NCBI GenBank assembly: GCA_963658405.1
Contig: CAVKQI010000107.1
Coordinates: 1 to 7,554, forward strand
Direction: 5' to 3'
Origin: CAG-791 sp963658405
GTDB taxonomy: Bacteria > Bacillota > Clostridia > Lachnospirales > Lachnospiraceae
DNA: 7,554 nucleotides
Part shown: positions 1-5,219 of the stretch, one piece after another
Layout: each line of letters opens with the position of its first letter
How positions within the stretch are numbered: the stretch's first letter is position 1
The notes under the pieces: generated by a model
The model's database searches: none
Told to the model about the DNA's origin: nothing
Seen by the model: the letters and a program-made list of their open reading frames with translations, nothing else
Translations under genes and position numbers: made by a program

Positions 1-8
1 ACCCGGAC

Positions 9-172
9 GCCGGACGGGCGAGCGGGTCCTGTCGGCGATGTCCGCTTGGGGACGCCTCTCGGCTCAGGGGCTCAGTGCCCATACTACGCCAGCAAAAAGA
101 TGCTGGCGTAGCAGCGAGGCGTCGCCATGCCCCTGCGCCGGACATCATCCGCCACCCGCTCGCCTGGCCGGC
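9..172. repeat. Large nested palindrome (long imperfect hairpin)
   Basis: Successive complementary arms nest around one centre. 9-13 (GCCGG) pairs with 168-172; 17-27 (GGCGAGCGGGT) with 154-164; 34-36 with 151-153; 37-44 (GATGTCCG) with 139-146; 51-58 (GACGCCTC) with 116-123; and 84-94 (CTACGCCAGCA) with 101-111, closing on a 6-nt AAAAGA loop. About 46 base pairs can form over roughly 165 nt, with a side hairpin possible near 67-80. It starts 36 bp beyond the stop codon of the minus-strand operon. It could be a long 3' hairpin that protects or ends that transcript, a structured RNA, or a palindromic non-autonomous element. No U-run follows it on either strand, so it is not a classic intrinsic terminator. 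The pairing is read directly; the role is unknown. Confidence 0.75.
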
Positions 173-207
173 TGGACTGTGAATGTTCAACGCAAATTAT
201 TGCCTTT

Positions 208-1128
208 CTAAAACGGATTCTGGGCGGTGGGAAGGTATTTCTGATAAAGTTCATAAAATTCCTGAGGATCGAGGTGCGCCAGCCAGTCCTTCTCCGGGCA
301 GAGGTAGTCCTCCCGGCCGTCCTGGCGGCTCACTGCTTCGGTGCAGCCTGGATAGACGATCATATCTCCGTTTTCTGCATAGAAATCGCACATTTCTCTG
401 CACAGGATGCCCTCTGTCACACGGCACAGGATCTCCTCCGGTACGGATCTGCGCGCACCTACATAGGAGGGGATCAGCATGACGCCTTCCCGGGGGATTT
501 CCAGAAAGGTCTCCTTCTCATCGGCCCGCATGGCATAGAGGGAGGGAACCAGAGCGGTCTTTGCCTGTCCCATGCGCACGGCCTGAAAGGCGCCAATGGG
601 CATATCTGTCACCAGGGCGCTTTCCAGCACCGCTGCTGCGGCTTTCTTTCCGTATCGGTTCCACACGCTCTTTACCGCCGTCTTGGCTGCGGAATTATTG
701 ATGCCGCCGAAGGCCAGGCCCCGCCAGGCGCCCAGTTCTCTCTCCCGGCACTTTTCCGGCTCTCTGGTGTAGTAGACGATGGGAATAGAGAGAAAGGGCA
801 GAAGTTTATTTCCTCTCTCCACCCGGTCCAGTGCCTTGCTTTGGCGCAGGGGCATCCAGTTCCTCGCCTCATATAGATCTTTGCTTATCTTTTCATAAAT
901 GCGGGGATCCTCAAAGACTTCCAGATCTGCAGAGACGATGAGGTCCGGCATCTGTGCATCCGGCTGTGCCATATATTCCGACATGTGCATGGGACAGCCC
1001 AGGCCGAAGTAATGGACTTCCAGTTCGATTTCTTCTTCCCGCAGCTTTTCCGTCAGTTTTCCCAGAAATTCCCGCTCCTGCTTATATAAAACACAGATGT
1101 TGCTCCAATATAATGTGACTTTTGTCAT
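208..1128 (-). CDS. Cytosolic periplasmic-binding-protein-fold protein (ABC substrate-binding-like, no signal peptide)
   Basis: 306 aa, last gene of the minus-strand operon. The order of segments resembles type 2 periplasmic binding proteins of the iron/SBP_bac kind: a first strand VTLYWSN (4-10), PDLIVSADLEVFEDP (61-75), an interdomain stretch with WRGLAFGGINN (135-145), AFQAVRMGQAKTALVPS (180-196), and a late PREGVMLIPSYVG segment (212-224). No signal peptide, lipobox or membrane segment is present, so the protein should stay in the cytoplasm. The start at 1128 is chosen because GGAGGTGA lies just upstream (1138-1131). A longer reading frame from 1185 has no such site and would translate hairpin DNA. 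There are eight cysteines, including CPMHM at 45-49 and C235, C243, C247, C262 and C277, which could bind metal or a cofactor. The gene follows an ABC ATPase and a GTPase with no permease, so classical import is unlikely. Family assignment is moderate; function is unknown. Confidence 0.72.
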   Translation of the reverse strand: MTKVTLYWSNICVLYKQEREFLGKLTEKLREEEIELEVHYFGLGCPMHMSEYMAQPDAQMPDLIVSADLEVFEDPRIYEKISKDLYEARNWMPLRQSKALDRVERGNKLLPFLSIPIVYYTREPEKCRERELGAWRGLAFGGINNSAAKTAVKSVWNRYGKKAAAAVLESALVTDMPIGAFQAVRMGQAKTALVPSLYAMRADEKETFLEIPREGVMLIPSYVGARRSVPEEILCRVTEGILCREMCDFYAENGDMIVYPGCTEAVSRQDGREDYLCPEKDWLAHLDPQEFYELYQKYLPTAQNPF

Positions 1129-1141
1129 TTTCACCTCCATG

Positions 1142-1269
1142 CCGCTGCAAAGCAGCGGTAACCTGAGGAGAATTTGCGAAGGCAAATTCTCCGATAGGAT
1201 CCCGAATTGATGACGTTTACGGCATCAATTCGCGTTTGAGCGAAATGCCTTCAGGCATTTCGTTCAAAC
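1142..1269. repeat. Multi-hairpin intergenic repeat, copy A
   Basis: Four hairpins fill the gap between the ATPase and the binding-protein-like gene. They are 1142-1158 (CCGCTGC arms, AAA loop); 1167-1192 (11-bp GGAGAATTTGC arms, GAAG loop); 1203-1232 (10-bp CGAATTGATG arms); and 1234-1269 (17-bp stem with one G-T pair and a 2-nt loop). The last two modules match copy B at 2882-2950 at about 59 of 70 aligned positions, in the same orientation. One stem pair covaries between copies: C1241-G1262 against A2919-T2940. The repeat ends just before the ribosome-binding site of the downstream gene, so it may affect mRNA stability or translation within the operon. It could equally be a dispersed genomic repeat. 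Confidence 0.8.
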
Positions 1270-1285
1270 TTTATCTCCCTATTCT

Positions 1286-2029
1286 TTATTCCAGTTCCAG
1301 TCCTCTGCGCAGTCTCTGCTGCAGCCGTCTGTTATTCCGGTACTGCTCGCTCAGTTCCTGATAGAGCGCTTCCTCTTTTTGACTTCGGTCGATCACGGCT
1401 GCCACGCCGCCGTTTTCCAGGACCAGGCGTTTGGGGGCCATCAGCGCCGTGTGAGGATCGTGGGTGACCACCAGTACCAGCTTATCCCTGCTGCACAGGG
1501 CCTGCAGTGCCTTTTCCTTGTCGATCCCGGCATTTTCGATCTCATCAGCCAGCACGATGGGGCTGTCGCAAACCAGTGCCACATCGGCGATCATCAGTGC
1601 TCTGGCCTGGCCGCCGCTTAAGAGGTTCAAGTTCTGCGCTGCCCGCACAGGCTCCGCTGTCATTTCATTGGTCAATGCCAGGACCTGCTCTGCACAGACT
1701 TCTCTTCCCCTGCACTGTCCGTGGAGCTTTAGAAACTCTCCCACAGTGATATCCAGCACAAAGCGCATGCTCTGACCTAAATGGGCCACCAGTTCCATAG
1801 AGGCCTGCTGTCTTTCCCTGCTCTCTAATCTCTGGCCATCTGTTTCTATGATGCGGCCTGTAGGGGAATCTCCCGCCGCCAGCTGTTCGATGTCTTTGAT
1901 CAGGCGGCTTTTTCCTGCGCCGGTATTTCCCACGATGGTGTACATTTCTCCGCACTGCATGGTGAGTTTTTCGTATTTTTCCGGGTTGCCGTCTTTGTCA
2001 CGGCCGGGATAGATGGTGATGGTTTTCAT
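1286..2029 (-). CDS. ABC-type ATPase without a permease partner
   Basis: 247 aa, middle gene of the minus-strand operon. The nucleotide-binding core is complete: Walker A GNTGAGKS (34-41, Lys40), a Q-loop region near 83-90, signature LSGGQ (137-141), Walker B with D162 and E163, and switch His190 in VVTHDP. After the catalytic glutamate the sequence reads IENAGID (164-170), not the usual PTSALD-type D-loop of importers. There are no membrane segments. A charged C-terminal tail (about 215-247, rich in Arg, Glu and Gln) may be helical or coiled. GGAGGT at 2046-2041 lies 11 nt before the ATG, a slightly long gap. The neighbours are a GTPase upstream and a signal-less binding-protein-like protein downstream, with no permease in the operon. 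I infer a soluble ABC ATPase that drives conformational change or cofactor loading. It could instead serve the fused transporter across the divergent promoter, but that protein already has its own ATPase domain. Confidence 0.85.
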   Translation of the reverse strand: MKTITIYPGRDKDGNPEKYEKLTMQCGEMYTIVGNTGAGKSRLIKDIEQLAAGDSPTGRIIETDGQRLESRERQQASMELVAHLGQSMRFVLDITVGEFLKLHGQCRGREVCAEQVLALTNEMTAEPVRAAQNLNLLSGGQARALMIADVALVCDSPIVLADEIENAGIDKEKALQALCSRDKLVLVVTHDPHTALMAPKRLVLENGGVAAVIDRSQKEEALYQELSEQYRNNRRLQQRLRRGLELE

Positions 2030-2077
2030 AGATATATTTAACCTCCAATGAAGTTGCGGCCTCCCGACTATGTGCCG

Positions 2078-2097
2078 CGCACCGTTTTGCCGGGGTT
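2078..2097 (-). repeat. Short repeat CGCACCGTTTTGC overlapping the GTPase stop codon, copy 1
   Basis: The 13-bp plus-strand string CGCACCGTTTTGC at 2078-2090 recurs exactly at 7425-7437, and GGTT follows 3 bases later in both copies (17 of 20 identical). Each copy lies upstream of the ribosome-binding site of a minus-strand gene (the ATPase here, yqeY there). Here its far end supplies the GTPase stop codon (2096-2098). A GCGGC/GCCGC hairpin (2056-2060 with 2074-2078) adjoins it. Confidence 0.6.
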
Positions 2098-2782
2098 ACG
2101 GAAATATTTTTCCAACTATCCCCTGCTGGAAGGCGCTGCCGACACGGCGCTCGCCTACGCAGTAGGAGCAGACGCCGCTGGGCATGGTATGGCGCAGGGT
2201 ATCTTCCTCTGTTTCGTCCTCGTCTTTTTGTTCATAGAGCCAGGCGGCCAGTCTGTCTGCGCCGTAGCCCGCCAGTCCGTCCATGGGGAAGAGTTCGATG
2301 CCGGGATTGATCTGCCTGATCTGCCAGCAGATGATCTCCAGCTCTGCCTGGGAGATCATGTCAATTTTTGTCAGTACGGCAAAATCTGCCTCCGTCAGCA
2401 TGGGACCTGACTGGGCCGGCGCCTTGCTGCTGGCGGTGCAGTCCAGCACGCACCCGGCGATCATCCGCTCGGTGGCCGGCGAGCAGCGATGGCACAGGCC
2501 CGCCGTCTCGATCACCAGGGTATCTCTCCCCGCTTTTTCGTTCCACTCCCAGAGCTCTGCCAGATTGGATACCAGAAAATGATCCGGGCAGATATCCCCG
2601 CTGATGCCTGTCACGCAGGGCAGGTTCATATTTTCATAGATCTTCGCATCGTCGCTTTGCAGGCAGTCTATCTTGCACACCCCTGTCCTTGCGCCCAGCT
2701 TCTGTAAAAGGGGCAGTGTCTGACGCAGGGCTGCTGTCTTTCCCACCGCCGACGCCCCGGAAAATAACACGACTCGTCTCAT
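2096..2782 (-). CDS. HypB/UreG/CobW-like (SIMIBI/G3E-type) GTPase with CxxC motifs
   Basis: 228 aa, first gene of the minus-strand operon. The P-loop GASAVGKT (9-16) is followed by a VCKIDCLQSDD segment (35-45), which occupies the place of the switch I aspartate region in UreG and HypB. ETAG (92-95) stands in for the G3 motif and TKID (138-141) for the G4 N/TKxD guanine-specificity motif. These support a GTPase of the metallochaperone class. Two CxxC pairs stand out: C97-H98-R99-C100 right after ETAG, and C205-C208 near the C terminus followed by VGERRVG. Further cysteines are at 36, 40, 56 and 65. The N-terminal CxxCGC of HypB and the His-rich stretch of some UreG proteins are absent, so neither name is given. 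AAGGAAG sits a few bases before the ATG. It probably couples GTP hydrolysis to metal or cofactor transfer; that role is inferred from the family. Confidence 0.82.
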   Translation of the reverse strand: MRRVVLFSGASAVGKTAALRQTLPLLQKLGARTGVCKIDCLQSDDAKIYENMNLPCVTGISGDICPDHFLVSNLAELWEWNEKAGRDTLVIETAGLCHRCSPATERMIAGCVLDCTASSKAPAQSGPMLTEADFAVLTKIDMISQAELEIICWQIRQINPGIELFPMDGLAGYGADRLAAWLYEQKDEDETEEDTLRHTMPSGVCSYCVGERRVGSAFQQGIVGKIFP

Positions 2783-2795
2783 ATTTCTTCCTTAC

Positions 2796-2947
2796 TGCCG
2801 CAATTTATTGCGGCAACGCGAAGGGAATTTCGCGAAGGCGAATTCCCTGAAAGAAATGCCTTTTGGCATTTCTTTTCGTCACGAATTGATGACGTAAACG
2901 GCATCGATCGAGTTTGGAAGGAATGCCATCAGGCATTTCTTTCAAAC
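2796..2947. repeat. Multi-hairpin repeat, copy B, in the GTPase leader
   Basis: Five hairpins in a row. They are 2796-2815 (TGCCGCAA arms, TTTA loop); 2822-2848 (AGGGAATT(T)CGC stem with a one-base bulge and GAAG loop, resembling the second hairpin of copy A); 2850-2875 (11-bp AAAGAAATGCC arms, TTTT loop); 2882-2910 (CGAATTGATG, imperfect partner); and 2912-2947 (16-bp stem with two G-T pairs). If the minus-strand promoter proposed at 2981-3009 is right, most of this becomes the long structured 5' leader of the GTPase mRNA. The 2850-2875 hairpin is followed by a short T-run on either strand and could act as an attenuator. Confidence 0.8.
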
Positions 2948-2966
2948 TTTTGCCTTTCCATGACGC

Positions 2967-2984
2967 AGTTTATTACGACTAACC
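2967..2984. promoter_or_regulatory. Probable operator, degenerate copy (AGTTTA-N6-CTAACC)
   Basis: AGTTTA-TTACGA-CTAACC shares one perfect half-site (CTAACC) and three of six bases in the other half with the perfect inverted repeat at 3082-3099, at the same spacing. It overlaps the proposed -10 and start point of the minus-strand promoter. A dimeric regulator, probably the adjacent Crp/Fnr protein, could bind here. This is inferred from sequence similarity only. Confidence 0.45.
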
Positions 2985-3009
2985 TAGCAGATTCTTTTTT
3001 TCCTGTCAG
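2981..3009 (-). promoter_or_regulatory. Putative promoter of the GTPase/ATPase operon
   Basis: Read on the minus strand, CTGACA (3009-3004, five of six -35 bases) is followed by a 17-bp A-rich spacer and TAGGTT (2986-2981, three of six -10 bases). Transcription would start near 2974, leaving a leader of about 190 nt. The weak -10 overlaps the CTAACC half-site, as expected for a promoter needing or blocked by a regulator. No better candidate was seen upstream of the GTPase gene. Confidence 0.35.
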
Positions 3010-3043
3010 TCTCATCTGATACCGGAACATTTTTATATTTTTC

Positions 3044-3073
3044 TTGACTATGTGACCGACTTTCCCTTAGAAT
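3044..3073 (+). promoter_or_regulatory. Promoter of the Crp/Fnr regulator gene
   Basis: TTGACT (3044-3049, five of six -35 bases), an 18-bp spacer and TAGAAT (3068-3073, five of six -10 bases) form a good sigma-A-type promoter. Initiation is expected near 3080, directly before the inverted repeat at 3082-3099, giving a leader of about 50 nt. Confidence 0.65.
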
Positions 3074-3081
3074 GCCTGTGT

Positions 3082-3099
3082 GGTTAGTTGATTCTAACC
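3082..3099. promoter_or_regulatory. Operator: perfect inverted repeat GGTTAG-N6-CTAACC
   Basis: GGTTAG (3082-3087) and CTAACC (3094-3099) are exact reverse complements around TTGATT. The central 14 bp read TTAGT-TGAT-TCTAA, which has the 5-4-5 architecture of Crp/Fnr sites (compare TTGAT-N4-ATCAA for FNR). It begins about 2 nt after the predicted transcription start of the regulator gene, a position typical of repression, so negative autoregulation is likely. ATTCTAA (3091-3097) is also complementary to TTAGAAT (3067-3073) over the -10 element. Confidence 0.6.
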
Positions 3100-3130
3100 T
3101 CTGCGGTGTAAGATTTAAGAAGGTGACAGA

Positions 3131-3823
3131 TTGGCAAAAGCTGAAACAGACAAACGATCCGAAGAGCAGGCTATAATACGGGAGGCTCTGGCGCGTTCCC
3201 CTTTGTTTGCCGATTTTACAATGGAAGAGACGGTACCGGTCCTGCGCCGCTGCAAGAGCGGGCAGATCATTTCCGATACGCTGGACGGTGTTCCGCATGT
3301 CGGACTGATCGCCCGGGGCAGGATCGAGGTCTACTCCATTGCCATTGACGGCAGGGAGGTTCAGATGAATGTGCTGGAGCCCGGTGAGTGCTTCGGCATC
3401 TGCAATCTCATGGGAGGGCAGGGACCGGACACGGTCCTTCGATGTGCCGAAGCTTCTGCACTCCTCTATTTTCCCAAATCGGTCCTGCTGGCCCATCTGG
3501 AAAAGAATCCCGCCGGCGCTCTGCGCTATGCAAAGCTGTGCAATGAGAAGCTGCAGTTTCTTTTGCAGCGGATCGCCATGCTGACCATGCAGTCTGCCAG
3601 GGGCAAGGTGATCGCCTGCCTGCTGGCCCGGAAGGATTCCGCTGGAACGGTGATCCTGGAGGGTTCGCGAGAAGATCTGGCCAGGCAGCTTGGTATCAGC
3701 CGTGCAGCGCTCTTTCGGGAGCTTTCCGCCCTGCAGGGAAAGCAGCTGATCCGAACGGAGGCAAGCACCATAAAGCTGCTGGATATCGGCCGATTGGAGC
3801 AGCTGCTCTACCAGACAGTCTGA
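3131..3823 (+). CDS. Crp/Fnr-family transcriptional regulator
   Basis: 230 aa. The N-terminal part (about 25-125) is a cyclic-nucleotide-binding-type beta-barrel with GLIARGRIEVYS (58-69) and LEPGECFGICNLMGG (82-96). A long dimerisation helix follows (about 127-165). The C-terminal winged helix-turn-helix has SREDLARQLGIS (179-190) and recognition helix SRAALFREL (190-198). The Glu and Arg that hold cAMP in Crp are not recognisable in the ECFGICNLMGG stretch, so cAMP is unlikely to be the effector. Cysteines at 41, 87, 91, 105, 137 and 163 leave redox, metal, heme or other sensing open, but there is no FNR-type N-terminal cysteine cluster. The start is TTG with AAGAAGGTG just upstream (3118-3125). 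It lies between the divergent GTPase operon and the transporter genes and probably regulates both, and itself, through the GGTTAG/CTAACC sites. Confidence 0.9.
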   Translation: MAKAETDKRSEEQAIIREALARSPLFADFTMEETVPVLRRCKSGQIISDTLDGVPHVGLIARGRIEVYSIAIDGREVQMNVLEPGECFGICNLMGGQGPDTVLRCAEASALLYFPKSVLLAHLEKNPAGALRYAKLCNEKLQFLLQRIAMLTMQSARGKVIACLLARKDSAGTVILEGSREDLARQLGISRAALFRELSALQGKQLIRTEASTIKLLDIGRLEQLLYQTV

Positions 3824-3859
3824 TCGGTCTGGCCGCTCACAGACTGACCAGACCGATCA
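3811..3859 (+). other. Overlapping alternative stem-loops at the end of the regulator gene
   Basis: The strongest stem has perfect 12-bp arms, TGATCGGTCTGG (3821-3832) and CCAGACCGATCA (3848-3859), and includes the stop codon. Two shorter stems compete with it: CCAGAC (3811-3816) with GTCTGG (3827-3832), and CAGTCTG (3816-3822) with CAGACTG (3840-3846). No U-run follows, so it is not a typical intrinsic terminator. It may be a factor-dependent end, a processing or stability element, or an attenuator before the transporter genes. A further 7-bp stem (3859-3865 with 3880-3886) lies beyond it. Confidence 0.6.
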
Positions 3860-3956
3860 CACCGGCAGGCAGTAGGCATCCGGTGTCCGGGCCGTAGCTG
3901 TGAAGCGGTGTACGGTGATGGAATCATGCTGTTTGTTTGTATGGGTTTATGCTAAG

Positions 3957-3984
3957 ATGTCATCAATGCAGCCATTACTATAAT
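3957..3984 (+). promoter_or_regulatory. Putative promoter of the substrate-binding lipoprotein gene
   Basis: A perfect TATAAT (3979-3984) lies 16 bp after ATGTCA (3957-3962, four of six -35 bases). Initiation near 3991 would leave a leader of about 12 nt, just covering the GGAG ribosome-binding site (3993-3996). The -35 overlaps a small palindrome, GATGTCATC (3956-3964). The very short leader and weak -35 keep this tentative; read-through from the regulator gene is the alternative. Confidence 0.42.
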
Positions 3985-4002
3985 GGCGGAATGGAGATTA
4001 TT

Positions 4003-5145
4003 ATGAAAAAGAAACTTTTATCACTTACCATGGCGCTGACACTTTCTGCAGCGCTGCTGGCAGGCTGCGGCAGTGCGCAGGATTCTGCTGCGGAGGCTTC
4101 CACTGAGGCCGCTGCCGAGGAGACTTCCGAGGAAAGCGCTGAGGAGGCATCCACCGAGGAAGCTGCCGAGGATGCAGAGGAAGCTTCTTCCGAGGCATCT
4201 GCAGACGAGGCTTCCGATGAGGAAGAGACCGCTGCCGATCCCATTGATGTGAATATCGCAGCCCTGAAGGGTCCCACCGCCATGGGCATGATCAAGTTCA
4301 TGGATGATGCAGACAACGGCGCCCTCACCGACAACAACTACAATTTCACCATCTGCTCTGCCGCAGATGAGATCACTCCCAAGCTGATCCAGGGCGAATA
4401 CGATATCGCCGCTGTACCCGCCAACCTCGCCTCCGTACTTTACAACAATACCGAAGGCGGCGTAGAGGTGCTGGCCATCAATACGCTGGGTGTTCTTTAC
4501 ATCGTGGAAAACGGCGACAGCGTGCAGTCCGTCGCTGATCTGGCCGGCAAGACCATCTATGCCAGCGGCAAGGGTGCCACACCGGAATATGCGCTGAACT
4601 ACATCCTTTCCTCCAACGGCATCGATCCGGAGAAGGATGTGACCATCGAGTGGAAGAGCGAGCATGCGGAGTGCCTCTCCGCCCTTCTGGCCGATGAGGA
4701 CGGCATCGCCCTTCTGCCCCAGCCCTTCGTCACCACCGCACAGACCAAGAGTGAGAACCTGCGCGTGGCTCTGGATCTGACCACCGAGTGGGATGCCCTG
4801 CAGAAGGACGGCGAGTCCCCCTCCGCACTGATCACCGGCGTGGTAGTTGCCCGCAAGGCATTCATCGAAGAAAATCCCGATGCCGTAAAGGCTTTCCTTG
4901 GCCACTATAAGGATTCTGTAGATTATGTCCTGGCCAACACCGATGACGCCGCAGCTCTGATCGGCAAGTATGAGATCGTCACCGAGGAAGTGGCCAAAAA
5001 GGCTCTGCCTGCCTGCAACATCACTTACATCGACGGCGCAGAGATGAAGGAAAAGCTCTCCGGTTATCTCTCTGTCCTGATGGACCAGAACGCCCAGGCT
5101 GTAGGCGGCGCGCTGCCGGCCGATGACTTCTATTACGGCAACTAA
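4003..5145 (+). CDS. ABC transporter substrate-binding lipoprotein, NMT1/SsuA-like
   Basis: 380 aa. MKKK and a hydrophobic stretch end in lipobox LAGC (19-22), so Cys22 should be lipidated and the protein held on the outer face of the membrane. Residues 23-80 form a low-complexity linker of Ala, Glu, Ser and Thr. The binding domain (about 81-375) resembles the NMT1/THI5 and SsuA/TauA class: NIAALKGPTAMGMIKFM (84-100), GEYDIAAVPANLASVLYN (131-148), DLAGKTIYASGKGATPEYAL (179-198), DGIALLPQPFVTTA (233-246) and a GGALPADDFYY end (368-378). GTPA-type motifs are common in clostridial proteins of unassigned substrate, so substrate cannot be named. The start at 4003 has GGAG 6 nt upstream; an in-frame ATG at 3937 has no ribosome-binding site and would bury the signal peptide. 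The next gene encodes the fused permease-ATPase, and a hairpin terminator between them should make this protein the more abundant one. Confidence 0.92.
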   Translation: MKKKLLSLTMALTLSAALLAGCGSAQDSAAEASTEAAAEETSEESAEEASTEEAAEDAEEASSEASADEASDEEETAADPIDVNIAALKGPTAMGMIKFMDDADNGALTDNNYNFTICSAADEITPKLIQGEYDIAAVPANLASVLYNNTEGGVEVLAINTLGVLYIVENGDSVQSVADLAGKTIYASGKGATPEYALNYILSSNGIDPEKDVTIEWKSEHAECLSALLADEDGIALLPQPFVTTAQTKSENLRVALDLTTEWDALQKDGESPSALITGVVVARKAFIEENPDAVKAFLGHYKDSVDYVLANTDDAAALIGKYEIVTEEVAKKALPACNITYIDGAEMKEKLSGYLSVLMDQNAQAVGGALPADDFYYGN

Positions 5146-5176
5146 ACATCCATCCTTTATATCCCGGGAGGTATTT

Positions 5177-5212
5177 ATACGGCTGTGGTTTTCTGACCGC
5201 AGCCGTATTTTT
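5177..5212 (+). terminator. Hairpin with T-run between lipoprotein and permease genes
   Basis: ATACGGCTGTGG (5177-5188) pairs with CCGCAGCCGTAT (5197-5208) through 12 pairs including one T-G, around an 8-nt TTTTCTGA loop, and is followed by TTTTT (5208-5212). This is an intrinsic terminator shape. Because the permease gene starts only 7 nt later with no promoter visible, partial termination that lowers its expression relative to the lipoprotein is likely. A GGGAGGT sequence lies just before the hairpin (5166-5172). Confidence 0.75.
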
Positions 5213-5219
5213 AAAAGTT

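Noticed and set aside
127..876. 249-aa plus-strand reading frame
   Set aside because: Antisense shadow of the binding-like gene; no ribosome-binding site, and the opposite strand has clear fold-like motifs.
1129..1185. Longer N terminus for the binding-like protein (ATG at 1185), with a lipobox-like LPLLCSG
   Set aside because: It translates the hairpin repeat, has no ribosome-binding site, and lacks a proper basic-hydrophobic signal. The ATG at 1128 has a strong GGAGGTGA.
2984..3496. 170-aa minus-strand frame across the divergent promoter region
   Set aside because: Overlaps the promoters and the 5' half of the Crp/Fnr gene; no family features and no ribosome-binding site.
3946..3956. TTTATGCTAAG as a third regulator operator before the lipoprotein gene
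   Set aside because: The half-site-like pieces lack the spacing seen at 3082-3099, so it cannot bind in the same way.
3860..4002. Riboswitch upstream of the lipoprotein gene
   Set aside because: One extra stem is visible, but I could not match cobalamin, nickel-cobalt, molybdenum-cofactor or thiamine riboswitch core motifs.
4021..4905. 294-aa minus-strand reading frame opposite the lipoprotein gene
   Set aside because: Gly-rich mirror of the lipoprotein's biased codons, with no recognisable motif or start signal.
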